Positions 18,297 through 26,640 are shown, numbered from the stretch's first letter. The stretch is DNA of 55,778 nt from Tenacibaculum haliotis (GCF_025215075.1 NZ_JAOBTH010000017.1:5001-60778), one strand, 5' to 3'. Made by a program: numbers and translations. Notes: generated by a model from the sequence alone, not told the origin.

Positions 18297-18981
18297 CGTT
18301 ACCTACGGACATAAAACCATTGATTACACTGTACTGGAAAAAGAACAGCTAAAATCGCATTATATTACCGTAGAAAAAGCTGCTGGTGTAGTGTTGAAAG
18401 GTAAACTGATACCAGAAACTACTGCCGAGCAATTAATTCTAAAAAAAGCCAAATGGATTCTTGATAAATTGGAGTTGGTCAGCTCAATTGGTGATGAAGA
18501 TATAGTAACTGGAACTCGAATTCAATATTTAGGTCGTAAGTATTATGTTGAGGTTATAAAAAAAGAAGATGCTGAGGTAATTACGATAGATTTTACTGAA
18601 TCGAAGTTTAAAGTATATCTACCTCAACATTTAAACAACCAGCAAGCTATTAAAAAAGCATTCAATGATTTTATAATTATCAAAGCCAAAGAAAAAATAG
18701 CACCAAGAGTACGAAAATGGGCAAAGAAAACGGGACTACAATTTAACGAGCTGAAATTTAGGCAGCTCGAAAAACGCTGGGGAAGCTGTACACCATCCAA
18801 TAATATTATTATTAATGTTGATGCTATAAAGTTGCCTTTTTCATTGATAGATTATTTAATTGTGCACGAGCTAGTACATACTAAAGTAAAAAGCCACTCG
18901 AAGGAATTTTGGGCGGAACTATCAAAACACATTCAGAACTGGAAAGAATTGGACGAACGCATGTATGGAATGAAACTGTAA
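18289..18981 (+). CDS. YgjP-like zinc metallopeptidase
   Basis: A 230-residue protein of the YgjP/DUF45 metallopeptidase family. The N-terminal half is a beta-rich domain and the C-terminal half carries RWGSC (163-167) and the zinc motif HELVH (H193, E194, H197), with the third ligand H203 in KSHSKEFW. The gene begins inside the end of hsdR (8-bp overlap). YgjP-family genes are frequently found at the end of type I restriction operons; their substrate is not established. A role in turnover of a restriction subunit is a guess from the operon position. Confidence 0.9.
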   Translation: MPSVTYGHKTIDYTVLEKEQLKSHYITVEKAAGVVLKGKLIPETTAEQLILKKAKWILDKLELVSSIGDEDIVTGTRIQYLGRKYYVEVIKKEDAEVITIDFTESKFKVYLPQHLNNQQAIKKAFNDFIIIKAKEKIAPRVRKWAKKTGLQFNELKFRQLEKRWGSCTPSNNIIINVDAIKLPFSLIDYLIVHELVHTKVKSHSKEFWAELSKHIQNWKELDERMYGMKL

Positions 18982-18987
18982 AACAGC

Positions 18988-19149
18988 TCAAGATAACAAT
19001 CGTATTTTCTCTTTTATTACTTCAATTTCTTTTCGGTATTGCAATACTCTTATATCATTTTGAAGCTTCTGCCTTTTGGTAGAGTCGTCAGTCATTCGTA
19101 ATTCGGTATTTTTTAAATTTATTTTATCGTTGAGGTCTTGAACAGTCAT
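18988..19149 (-). CDS. Small coiled-coil protein
   Basis: A 53-residue frame, starting MTVQDLNDKINLKNTELR and ending IEVIKEKIRLLS. It is charged, Lys/Glu/Leu/Ile-rich and lacks Pro and Gly, consistent with a single helical hairpin or coiled coil. The start is preceded by an AAAAGAAATT stretch typical of phylum start regions. It faces the restriction operon tail to tail (6 bp between stops) and is the last gene before attR. I recognise no family; it could be an element accessory protein such as an excisionase partner, but nothing in the sequence shows that. Confidence 0.5.
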   Translation of the reverse strand: MTVQDLNDKINLKNTELRMTDDSTKRQKLQNDIRVLQYRKEIEVIKEKIRLLS

Positions 19150-19239
19150 AATTTCTTTTATTATAAATATTACGTAGTAGGTAGAACTGCTCGAAAATGA
19201 TATATTTGTTCTTATAATTAGATAATTTGAAAATCAGCT

Positions 19240-19263
19240 AAAAACTTGCATATAACTTGCACG
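19240..19263 (+). repeat. Putative integrase arm site, right end
   Basis: AAAAACTTGCA-T-ATAACTTGCACG matches the left-end copy at 7210-7233 at 23 of 24 bases and in the same orientation. It lies 57 bp inside attR. A paired repeat near both ends of a tyrosine-recombinase element is what arm-type binding sites look like. Confidence 0.5.
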
Positions 19264-19320
19264 TGATTTCATCAAAACGCTGTAACGTCTTATTTTACTC
19301 ACCTTTTGCATGGTGCGCCT

Positions 19321-19369
19321 TCTGACTGTTAATCAGAGGGTCTTAGGTTCGAGTCCTAAAGGAGGAGCA
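19321..19369 (+). repeat. attR, displaced tRNA-Asn 3' part
   Basis: A perfect 49-bp repeat of attL (tRNA-Asn from anticodon stem to GCA). It has no 5' half, so it is not a tRNA gene. It marks the right end of the island. Confidence 0.88.
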
Positions 19370-19371
19370 AA

Positions 19372-19397
19372 AAAGGCTTACATTCGTGTAAGTCTTT
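19372..19397 (+). terminator. Original tRNA-Asn terminator
   Basis: AAAGGCTTACA-TTCG-TGTAAGTCTTT is an 11-bp stem with one wobble and a UUCG loop, ending in a T run. It follows attR directly and would have been the host terminator of tRNA-Asn before the island was inserted. It now lies 15 bp before bioF. Confidence 0.7.
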
Positions 19398-19411
19398 TGT
19401 ATTTTTACACT

Positions 19412-20533
19412 ATGCTATTTCCTAAAAAACTTATCCAAAAAATATCATCTCGTAAAGAAGATACTTCACTCAGGTCTCTTGGCAGTCAAACTCATTTAAT
19501 CGATTTTTCGTCCAATGATTACTTAGGATATGCCAAGTCTGATTTAATTTTCGATCAAACGCACCAATTTTTACTTGATAAAAACATAAAGCAAAACGGA
19601 GCAACAGGTTCTCGTTTACTTTCTGGAAATCATAATTTATATACTAGTACTGAAAAAGAACTCTGTGAGTTTTACAATTCTAAAGCAGGTTTAATTTTTA
19701 ATTCAGGTTACGATGCTAATATTGGCTTATTCTCATCAGTACCTCAACGAGGTGATATTATTTTATACGATGAAGTTATTCATGCTTCTATTCGCGATGG
19801 AATTCAACTTTCAAACGCCAAGTCTTATAAATTTAAACATAACGATTTAATTCATTTAGAGGAGTTATTAAAACGATTTCAACAAGAAAACAATCATATT
19901 TATGTAGTTACCGAAACTGTTTTCTCTATGGATGGTGACTCGCCTGATTTAATTACTTTAGTTAAAACTTGTAAAAAAAACAACGCCTATTTAATTGTAG
20001 ATGAAGCACATGCTGTTGGTTTATTTAACAAAGGACTTGTTGAAAAATTGAATTTAGAAAATGATGTTTTTGCTAGAATTATAACTTTCGGAAAAGCATT
20101 AGGTTGCCACGGAGCCGTAGTTTTAAGCAGCAATGAGCTAAAGCAATACTTAATTAATTTTGCTAGAAGCTTTATTTATACCACCGGATTATCACCACAT
20201 TCATTGGCAACCATAAAATTTGCACACTTAGCACTTACAGAAAGTAATTCAAGTGAACTACTTCAACAAAATGTCAGCTTTTTTAATCGAGAAGTAAAAC
20301 GACTTAATTTAAAGTTTATAAAAAGTAATTCTGCTATTCATTGCTGTATAATTCCAGGTAATGAAAAAGTAAAATCAGTTGCAAAAAACCTTAAAGAAAA
20401 AGGATTCGATGTAAAACCAATTTTATCTCCCACAGTAACAAAAGGAGAAGAAAGATTACGTTTCTGTTTGCATTCTTACAATTCTAAACAAGAAATCACT
20501 AATATTTTAGAACATCTTGCTATTTTTGTTTAA
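19412..20533 (+). CDS. bioF: 8-amino-7-oxononanoate synthase
   Basis: A 373-residue PLP-dependent alpha-oxoamine synthase that condenses pimeloyl-thioester with L-alanine, the first dedicated ring-forming step of biotin synthesis. Features: SSNDYLGYA near the N-terminus, GATGSRLLSGNH, VDEAHAVGLF, and the PLP lysine in TFGKALGCHGAVV. The start MLFPKKLIQK at 19412 is chosen; the frame stays open to 19310, but that extension only reads through the displaced tRNA fragment. The sequence is distinct from the kbl homologue at 38044. It is the first gene of a biotin cluster, abutting the island's right end, and its downstream neighbour starts 7 bp after its stop. Confidence 0.95.
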   Translation: MLFPKKLIQKISSRKEDTSLRSLGSQTHLIDFSSNDYLGYAKSDLIFDQTHQFLLDKNIKQNGATGSRLLSGNHNLYTSTEKELCEFYNSKAGLIFNSGYDANIGLFSSVPQRGDIILYDEVIHASIRDGIQLSNAKSYKFKHNDLIHLEELLKRFQQENNHIYVVTETVFSMDGDSPDLITLVKTCKKNNAYLIVDEAHAVGLFNKGLVEKLNLENDVFARIITFGKALGCHGAVVLSSNELKQYLINFARSFIYTTGLSPHSLATIKFAHLALTESNSSELLQQNVSFFNREVKRLNLKFIKSNSAIHCCIIPGNEKVKSVAKNLKEKGFDVKPILSPTVTKGEERLRFCLHSYNSKQEITNILEHLAIFV

Positions 20534-20540
20534 AAAAATT

Positions 20541-20918
20541 ATGCGCGATAATCACACTATTTTAACTGTCTTTGAATATTCTACTGAAGCTCATCTTGTT
20601 AAATCTAAATTAGACTCAGATAACATCAGAACTTTATTGATGGATGAAAAAACGATTGATTCTGATCCTTTAATAAGTCAAGCAATAGGTGGTGTAAAAC
20701 TATTAGTACATAATGATGATTTAGAAAAAGCGTTGACTATTTACAATGAAATTAGAGTATATGAAAAAGATAAAAATGGTAATACTATCCACTGCGCAAA
20801 CTGTAACTCTTCTAAAATACTAGTTGCTCCACCACAACAAAAAAGCTTTTTCTATATGTTGTTTCCTTTTTTTGAAAGCAGAAAATTAATTTGTAACGAT
20901 TGTAAAACAATCCTTTAA
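20541..20918 (+). CDS. DUF2007-like protein with C-terminal zinc ribbon
   Basis: A 125-residue soluble protein. Residues 1-75 resemble the DUF2007 'putative signal transducing' fold (TVFEYSTEAHLVKSKLDSDN, then IGGVKLLVHNDDLEKALTI). The C-terminus has a pair of Cys motifs, CANC and CNDC, that would bind zinc. The ATG at 20541 is preferred over the one at 20517, which overlaps bioF. The stop is immediately followed by the bioD ATG (TAAATG), so the two are coupled. Its role is unknown; its position inside the biotin operon is conspicuous. Confidence 0.75.
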   Translation: MRDNHTILTVFEYSTEAHLVKSKLDSDNIRTLLMDEKTIDSDPLISQAIGGVKLLVHNDDLEKALTIYNEIRVYEKDKNGNTIHCANCNSSKILVAPPQQKSFFYMLFPFFESRKLICNDCKTIL

Positions 20919-21536
20919 ATGAAAAAATATTTTATTACCGGAATTTCTACTGAAGTAGGAAAAACTGTAGCATCAGCAATTATAACCGAGGCACTAGAAG
21001 CTGATTATTGGAAACCAATACAAGCTGGGGAGTTAGAAACTTCCGATTCACACAAAATAAAGCAGCTAACTTCTAATTCAGCAACTATAATTCACCCAAA
21101 TTCATACGCGCTAAACACGCCAATGAGTCCGCATGCGGCGGCTGAAATAGACGGAATTACAGTTGAATTATCTAAAATTACCGAGCCAAAAACCAATAAT
21201 AATTTAGTTATTGAAGGTGCTGGCGGACTATTAGTTCCGTTAAATAATTCGGATACCATTTTAGACATTATCAAACCTGATTATAAAGTAATTGTTGTTT
21301 CTCGTCATTATCTAGGTAGCATTAACCATACTTTATTAACGGTGAATCTATTAAAAGAAAAAGGTTTTGATATTGCGATCATTTTCTCTGGAAATGAGCA
21401 TAAAACAACAGAAGAAATTATCAAAAAAATGACAAACGTTACTGTAATTGGTCGCATTGATGAAGAACCTTATTTTGATAAAAATGTAGTAAAAGAATAT
21501 GCTGAACTTTTTAAAGAAAAGCTACTAAATTTATAA
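20919..21536 (+). CDS. bioD: Dethiobiotin synthetase
   Basis: A 205-residue ATP-dependent carboxylase that closes the ureido ring of 7,8-diaminononanoate to give dethiobiotin. The P-loop is GISTEVGKT (residues 8-16; the usual motif is GTDTEVGKT, so Asp is replaced by Ser here). The other conserved block is IEGAGGLLVPL. Length is normal for a compact BioD. It starts directly at the stop of the preceding gene and is followed by bioA after 45 bp. Confidence 0.93.
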   Translation: MKKYFITGISTEVGKTVASAIITEALEADYWKPIQAGELETSDSHKIKQLTSNSATIIHPNSYALNTPMSPHAAAEIDGITVELSKITEPKTNNNLVIEGAGGLLVPLNNSDTILDIIKPDYKVIVVSRHYLGSINHTLLTVNLLKEKGFDIAIIFSGNEHKTTEEIIKKMTNVTVIGRIDEEPYFDKNVVKEYAELFKEKLLNL

Positions 21537-21581
21537 ACGCCTAACTGAACTTTTTATCAGTAAAACGAAAAAAATAAAAGT

Positions 21582-22847
21582 ATGACACTTCAAGAAAGAG
21601 ATAAAAAACATTTATGGCATCCGTTAAAACAACACCAAACGCATCCTGATAGTTTAGGAATTGTAAAAGCTAAAGGATGTATTTTAACCGATGAAAATGG
21701 CAATGAGTATATCGATGCTATTTCGTCTTGGTACACCTGTATGTTTGGGCACTGTAATGATTTTATTACCAATCGTGTTTACCAACAAATGCAAACATTA
21801 GATCAAATAATGTTTAGCGATTTTACACACGAACCTGCCGTAAAATTATCCGAAGAATTAATTAAAATTCTTCCAGAAAATCAAAACCGAATCTTTTTTA
21901 ACGATAATGGTTCAACTGCTGTTGAAGCAGCTATTAAAATGGCTTTGCAATACTATTTTAATAAAGGCGAAAAACGAACTACTTTCATTGCTTTTGAAGA
22001 TGGTTTTCATGGTGATACTTTCGGCGCGATGTCGGTTTCTGGCTTATCAGCTTACAACGGGCCTTTTGAAGATTTTTTAATGGAAATTGAGCGTGTTCCT
22101 GTCCCGAACGGGAAAAATAATCAAGAAATTTTAAATCAGTTAGAAAAAATCGTTGCAGAAAATGATATTGCAGGTTTTATTTACGAACCGTTAGTGCAAG
22201 GAGCAGCCGGAATGAAAATTCATGAAGCAGAAGATTTAAACGAGATTTTAAATTTTTGCAAAGAGAATAATATTTTAATGATTGCCGATGAAGTAATGAC
22301 TGGATTCGGTAAAACAGGTAATCATTTTGCTTCGGATGAAGTTGCTACAAAACCAGATATTATTTGTTTGAGTAAAGCTTTAACTGCTGGTTTAGTGCCG
22401 ATGGCAATTACCTCTTGTACCGAAGAAATTTATAGTACTTTTCTAAGCAATGATATTGCAAAAGGGTTTTTTCATTGTCATACCTATTCTGCAAATCCTA
22501 TTGCTTGTAGCGCTGCTTTAGCAAGTATCGAGTTACTACAAACTACAGAAATTCAAAAAAGTATTCAAACCATTATAGCTTCTCACAAAACGTTTGAAGA
22601 ACGTATTAAAAAGCACCCGAAAGTAACCACTACACGTACTAAAGGTGTAATTTTAGCAATCGATTTAAAAACCAATGCAAATCGTTATGGTACTTTACGA
22701 GATCAATTATTAAAACACTTTATGAATGACGGCGTGTTTTTACGACCGTTAGGAAATACCATTTATATTCAACCGCCTTATGTAATTACAAAAGAGCAGT
22801 TACAAAAAGTATACACCACTATCGAAAAGGTTTTAGATATCTTCTAA
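21582..22847 (+). CDS. bioA: Adenosylmethionine-8-amino-7-oxononanoate aminotransferase
   Basis: A 421-residue class III PLP aminotransferase converting KAPA to DAPA with SAM as amino donor. Signature features are HLWHPLKQH near the N-terminus, IDAISSWYTCMFGHCN (the SSWW-like substrate motif), NDNGSTAVEAAIKMA, ADEVMTGFGKTG and the PLP lysine in CLSKALTAG. Length is full. Its 3' end overlaps an opposite-strand gene by 15 bp. Confidence 0.95.
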   Translation: MTLQERDKKHLWHPLKQHQTHPDSLGIVKAKGCILTDENGNEYIDAISSWYTCMFGHCNDFITNRVYQQMQTLDQIMFSDFTHEPAVKLSEELIKILPENQNRIFFNDNGSTAVEAAIKMALQYYFNKGEKRTTFIAFEDGFHGDTFGAMSVSGLSAYNGPFEDFLMEIERVPVPNGKNNQEILNQLEKIVAENDIAGFIYEPLVQGAAGMKIHEAEDLNEILNFCKENNILMIADEVMTGFGKTGNHFASDEVATKPDIICLSKALTAGLVPMAITSCTEEIYSTFLSNDIAKGFFHCHTYSANPIACSAALASIELLQTTEIQKSIQTIIASHKTFEERIKKHPKVTTTRTKGVILAIDLKTNANRYGTLRDQLLKHFMNDGVFLRPLGNTIYIQPPYVITKEQLQKVYTTIEKVLDIF

Positions 22848-23282
22848 AACCTTTTCTTTAACTAATAAATTTATTTCTTCTTGCGTTTCTTTAATACGCA
22901 CATATAAATCTTCATAAATCCATTCGCCATTAGTTCTTATTCCTCGAATAATTAATGTTCCTTTTCCGTTTGGTCCCGAAATCGGAATTGAGAAATCAAC
23001 ATCTCCTTCATCGTTATTTATTGATATATTTCCTGATGGAATTCCGTATTTCTCAATTGGCTCCCCTAAAAACCGAAGTACTTCTTTATTTTTAGAAGCT
23101 TCTTCTATAGCATACTCTACAGGCGTAGCATTTGTAATTATTTCTGATATGCCAAAAAACGCAGCACCAATACCAAAAACAAATAATAAAATAAGTCCAA
23201 TACATCCGCAGCCACAACCACCAACGGGCACTACCCAGCCCCAATTTCTACCAAACCAACTTTTTTGCTGATGTTCACTCAT
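22833..23282 (-). CDS. Coa1-like membrane-anchored protein
   Basis: A 149-residue protein with one N-terminal membrane segment. It begins SEHQQKSWFGRNWGWVVPVGG and continues with a Gly/Cys-rich GCGCGCIGLILLFVFGIGAA. The remainder resembles the Coa1 (cytochrome oxidase assembly) domain: LRFLGEPIEKYGIPSGNISI, a central IPISGPNGKGTLIIRG and a final EWIYEDLYVRI. Bacterial members are of unknown function. It is tail to tail with bioA and divergent from the ketoacyl synthase. It is probably unrelated to biotin. Confidence 0.7.
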   Translation of the reverse strand: MSEHQQKSWFGRNWGWVVPVGGCGCGCIGLILLFVFGIGAAFFGISEIITNATPVEYAIEEASKNKEVLRFLGEPIEKYGIPSGNISINNDEGDVDFSIPISGPNGKGTLIIRGIRTNGEWIYEDLYVRIKETQEEINLLVKEKVLEDI

Positions 23283-23382
23283 AATATCAAAAAATTTAGT
23301 GCAAGATAATTATTTTTATTTCTTTCATATTCGTTGATATTACTGTTATTTTTGCATTGATATTATCAATCATTTTAATGTG

Positions 23383-23403
23383 ATACTGAAACAAGATCAG
23401 TAT
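23383..23403 (+). repeat. REP-like hairpin before the ketoacyl synthase
   Basis: ATACTGA-AACAAGA-TCAGTAT is followed by GACGG. It has the same design (CTGAAACAAG...TCAG, then GACG) as the second hairpin in each unit of the tandem array at 26677-27440, so it looks like a solitary relative. It lies 14 bp before the start codon, between a -7-like TATTTTTG (23347-23354) and the gene, hence in the probable 5' leader. Confidence 0.55.
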
Positions 23404-23417
23404 GACGGAAATAAATT

Positions 23418-24560
23418 ATGAAAGAACCAATTTCTATTACCTCTTTTGCTTCCGTTTCTGCTATAGGAAGTACTCCTGAGCAAATCTGGGAAAACTATTT
23501 AAACACCAAACATTTCTTAACACTAAAAGAAAATGTATGGACAGGTAGCTTGAACCAACAAGATAAACTTGCTATTGAAGAAATTAGAAATTCAGATAAT
23601 AAATATAAAAACTTAGACGATTCGGTTATATATACTTTGTATGTAGCAAGAAAGGCTATTGAAAAAACGAATTGGAATTCTGAAGATAACTTCGGAATTA
23701 ATATTGGTTCGTCAAGAGGAGCAACTTCTTTATTTGAAAAATATCACAAAGAATTTTTAGATACTGGTAAATCATCTACCTTAAGTTCGCCAACAACTAC
23801 TTTAGGAAATATTTCTTCTTGGATCGCGCATGATTTACAAAGTAACGGTCCTGAAATTTCGCATTCAATTACCTGCTCTACAGGATTACATTCTTTGTTA
23901 AACGGCGTTGCATGGTTACAATCAGGCATGTCTGAAAAATTTATGATTGGTGCTAGTGAAGCTTCTTTAACAGATTTTACGATTGCCCAAATGCAAGCGT
24001 TAAAAGTGTACTCGAAAGAAACCGATGAATATCCGTGTAAGGCTTTTGATTTAGAAAAGAAACGAAACACCATGGTTTTAGGAGAAGCTGCTGCGATTTT
24101 TTGTTTAGAAAAAGGTGTTCAAGAAAATGCAATTGCGATTATTAAAGGTGTAGGTTATGCTACAGAGGTTTTAAAACACAATACTTCGGTTACTGCAAAT
24201 GCTGATTGTTTTCAGAAATCTATGAAAATGGCTTTAGGCACAATTTCTCCTGATGAAGTTGATGTTATTGTAATGCATGCTCCAGGGACTATTAAAGGAG
24301 ATTCATCAGAAATTAACGCAATTCAAAAAGTTTTTTGTAACAAAACACCTTTTTTAACTACTAATAAGTGGAAAGTAGGACATACTTTCGGTACTTCAGG
24401 CTTGCTTAGTTTAGAATTAGCCGTCTTTATATTGCAACATCAAAAAGCAATTGAAGTTCCGTTTGCAAAAAAACAAAATCAACCTAAAAAAATAACTAAA
24501 GTATTAGTAAATGCAGTTGGTTTTGGAGGGAATGCCGTTTCTGTTTTATTGACGAAATAA
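23418..24560 (+). CDS. Beta-ketoacyl synthase (KAS I/II fold) in biotin cluster
   Basis: A 380-residue thiolase-fold condensing enzyme with the complete Cys-His-His triad: C153 (SITCSTGLHS), H287 (VIVMHAPGT) and H322 (VGHTFGTSG, matching the usual GHTxGAAG). It is somewhat shorter than FabF (about 410). Placed between bioA and bioB, it may supply the pimeloyl chain or an equivalent acyl extension for BioF. That is inference from context, as a house fatty-acid KAS would normally sit with acpP or fab genes. No bioC or bioH-like gene is present in this window. Confidence 0.85.
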   Translation: MKEPISITSFASVSAIGSTPEQIWENYLNTKHFLTLKENVWTGSLNQQDKLAIEEIRNSDNKYKNLDDSVIYTLYVARKAIEKTNWNSEDNFGINIGSSRGATSLFEKYHKEFLDTGKSSTLSSPTTTLGNISSWIAHDLQSNGPEISHSITCSTGLHSLLNGVAWLQSGMSEKFMIGASEASLTDFTIAQMQALKVYSKETDEYPCKAFDLEKKRNTMVLGEAAAIFCLEKGVQENAIAIIKGVGYATEVLKHNTSVTANADCFQKSMKMALGTISPDEVDVIVMHAPGTIKGDSSEINAIQKVFCNKTPFLTTNKWKVGHTFGTSGLLSLELAVFILQHQKAIEVPFAKKQNQPKKITKVLVNAVGFGGNAVSVLLTK

Positions 24561-24617
24561 TAGTGCTTCTTTCAGTCAATTTATTTACTTTTAGTAACTT
24601 ATTAAAATAATTGCTTT

Positions 24618-25190
24618 ATGATGGAATGGTTTAATGAATTAACTTCTTTTCAGAAAATGTATTGGGTTGTTACAATTGGTTCAACCATAATATTTTTATT
24701 TGTTCTTATAAGTACTTTTGTGGGAGCCGATACTGATGACATAGGTGATGTTGATGCAGAAATAGATGCTGATACTGGTGCCGGATTTCAATTTTTTACT
24801 TTTAAAAACATGGTGGCTTTTTTTACCATTTTTGGATGGAGCGGAATTGCAAGTATCGATGCAGGAAACTCAAAAAGTGTTACCTTATTTATTTCTATTT
24901 TCTGTGGATTATTAATGATGACAGCAATGGCGGCATTATTTTACTACATCAGTAAATTAACTTCTAGCGGAACTTTAAAAATGGAGAATGCCCTAAACGC
25001 TATTGGCGAAGTGTATTTAACCGTAGGAGCCAATAAATCTAAAATAGGAAAAGTACACATTAAAGTGCAAAACTCATTAAGAGAATTAGAAGCTTTAACT
25101 AATCACGATACGGATTTAACACAAGGAACCGTGATAAAAGTAATTGAAGTAACACCAAACGGATTATTAATTATTGAACCTCAAAAATAA
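24618..25190 (+). CDS. NfeD-like membrane protein
   Basis: A 190-residue protein with three predicted membrane segments (about 16-36, 62-80, 88-110), an acidic loop (ADTDDIGDVDAEIDAD) between the first two, and a C-terminal OB-fold-like domain (NAIGEVYLTVG...GTVIKVIEVTPNGLLIIEP). This is the architecture of NfeD-like partners of flotillins. The flotillin gene follows 9 bp downstream, supporting the pairing. The start could equally be the second ATG at 24621. Confidence 0.85.
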   Translation: MMEWFNELTSFQKMYWVVTIGSTIIFLFVLISTFVGADTDDIGDVDAEIDADTGAGFQFFTFKNMVAFFTIFGWSGIASIDAGNSKSVTLFISIFCGLLMMTAMAALFYYISKLTSSGTLKMENALNAIGEVYLTVGANKSKIGKVHIKVQNSLRELEALTNHDTDLTQGTVIKVIEVTPNGLLIIEPQK

Positions 25191-25199
25191 AAATTGACT

Positions 25200-26618
25200 A
25201 TGCTAAAATTAACACTATTACAAATTGAAGGCTTTGCTGGGCCTATCGGAATTATTATTTCGATTCTCTTTATTTTTATCTTATTTATTACCTTAATTAA
25301 ACGCTATAAACGATGTCCTTCGGATAGAATTTTAGTTGTTTATGGTAAAGTTGGTGGTGGCCAATCGGCAAAATGTATTCATGGTGGGGCCGCATTTATT
25401 TTTCCGGTAATTCAAGATTACCAGTTTTTAGATTTAACACCTATTTCGATAGAAGTAAATTTAGTAAACGCACTTTCTAAACAAAATATTCGTGTAAACG
25501 TACCAAGTAGATTTACGATCGGAGTTTCTACCGAGCCTGGAATTATGCAAAATGCTGCTGAACGTTTGTTAGGTTTAGACCAAAATAACATTCAGGAATT
25601 AGCACAAGAAATTATTTTCGGACAATTACGTTTAGTAGTTGCATCGATGGATATTGAAGAAATTAACTCAGATAGAGACAAGTTTTTAACCAATATCTCT
25701 AAAAGTGTAGAATCTGAATTAAAAAAAGTAGGTTTAAAATTAATCAACGTAAATATTACCGATATTGTTGATGAATCTGGTTATATAGAAGCTTTAGGTA
25801 AAGAAGCTGCTGCACATGCAATTAACGCCGCTCGTAAATCGGTTGCCGAAAAAACTAGAGATGGTTCTATTGGTGAAGCAAATGCTGTGCAAGATGAAAG
25901 AACACAAGTTGCTGCCGCAAACGCGCAAGCCGTAGAAGGAGAAAATACCGCAAAAATTGCCGTTGCTAATTCTGATTCGTTAAGAAGACAACGTGAGGCA
26001 GAAGCAGAACGTACTGCAATTGCATCAGAAAAAGTACAAAGTGCAAACGCTTTAAAAGAATCGTATGCTGCAGAACAAGAAGCAGAAGTTGCCAGAGCCG
26101 AAAGAGAACGTTCTTCTCAATTAGCAGATATTATTGTACCTGCTGAAATTGATAAGAGAAAAGTTGAAATTGATGCCGAAGCAAAGGCCGAAAATATTAG
26201 ACGAATTGCAAAAGGTGAAGCAGATGCAATTTTCTTAAAAGCGCAAGCCGAAGCTAAAGGTTTATATGAAGTATTAACAAAACAAGCGGCTGGTTTAGAC
26301 GAAATTGTAAAAGCTGCAGGTAACGACTCACAAAATGCTGCATTATTATTAATTGCTGATAAATTACCAGAATTGGTAAAAACGCAAGCCGAAGCTATTA
26401 AGAATATTAAAATTGATAAAGTTACTGTTTGGGAAAATGGTGGCGGAAAAGATGGAAAATCATCGACCTCTAACTTTATTTCGGGCATGTACAAATCGGT
26501 ACCGCCATTACAAGAAATGTTTAATATGGCTGGTATGCAATTGCCTGAATATTTGAAAGGTAAAGATATTCCAACTGAAATTATTGAAGATACAAAAGAG
26601 GATAATTTACCCTCTTAA
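25200..26618 (+). CDS. Flotillin (SPFH/band 7 family, FloT/YqiK type)
   Basis: A 472-residue membrane-associated scaffold protein of lipid microdomains. A short hydrophobic N-terminus (GIIISILFIFILFITLI, about 17-33) is followed by an SPFH domain (about 40-205, including PISIEVNLVNALSKQNIRVN). Then comes a long Ala/Glu-rich coiled coil (about 205-370) with repeated EAEAERT, EQEAEVARAERER and KAQAEAKG segments. The ATG at 25200 is preferred to a TTG two codons upstream. Cotranscribed with the NfeD-like gene; NfeD-like proteins are usual flotillin partners. A terminator follows. Confidence 0.93.
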   Translation: MLKLTLLQIEGFAGPIGIIISILFIFILFITLIKRYKRCPSDRILVVYGKVGGGQSAKCIHGGAAFIFPVIQDYQFLDLTPISIEVNLVNALSKQNIRVNVPSRFTIGVSTEPGIMQNAAERLLGLDQNNIQELAQEIIFGQLRLVVASMDIEEINSDRDKFLTNISKSVESELKKVGLKLINVNITDIVDESGYIEALGKEAAAHAINAARKSVAEKTRDGSIGEANAVQDERTQVAAANAQAVEGENTAKIAVANSDSLRRQREAEAERTAIASEKVQSANALKESYAAEQEAEVARAERERSSQLADIIVPAEIDKRKVEIDAEAKAENIRRIAKGEADAIFLKAQAEAKGLYEVLTKQAAGLDEIVKAAGNDSQNAALLLIADKLPELVKTQAEAIKNIKIDKVTVWENGGGKDGKSSTSNFISGMYKSVPPLQEMFNMAGMQLPEYLKGKDIPTEIIEDTKEDNLPS

Positions 26619-26640
26619 ACTTTAAAATAACAATTATAAA

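Larger units (their letters stand above)
6987..19369. mobile_element. Integrative genomic island at tRNA-Asn (about 12.3 kb)
   Basis: The element is bounded by 49-bp perfect direct repeats (6987-7035 and 19321-19369) that are the 3' part of tRNA-Asn from the anticodon stem onward. A tyrosine recombinase gene lies next to the left end. The unit length from repeat start to repeat start is 12,334 bp. Contents: integrase, two small unknown minus-strand proteins, a winged-helix initiator-like protein, a hairpin-rich gene-free segment, an XRE regulator, a five-gene type I restriction operon with extra nuclease and metallopeptidase, and a 53-residue coiled-coil protein. No relaxase, conjugation or phage structural genes are present, so it would need help to move between cells. 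Alternatively the left end could be the first tRNA copy, making it 142 bp longer. Confidence 0.88.

Noticed and set aside
19321..19369. A third tRNA-Asn gene
   Set aside because: Only the anticodon stem through 3' end is present; the acceptor 5' strand and D arm are missing, so it is attR.
19310..19411. N-terminal extension of bioF to an ATG at 19310
   Set aside because: The added 34 codons only translate the displaced tRNA fragment and terminator; conserved BioF sequence begins at 19412.
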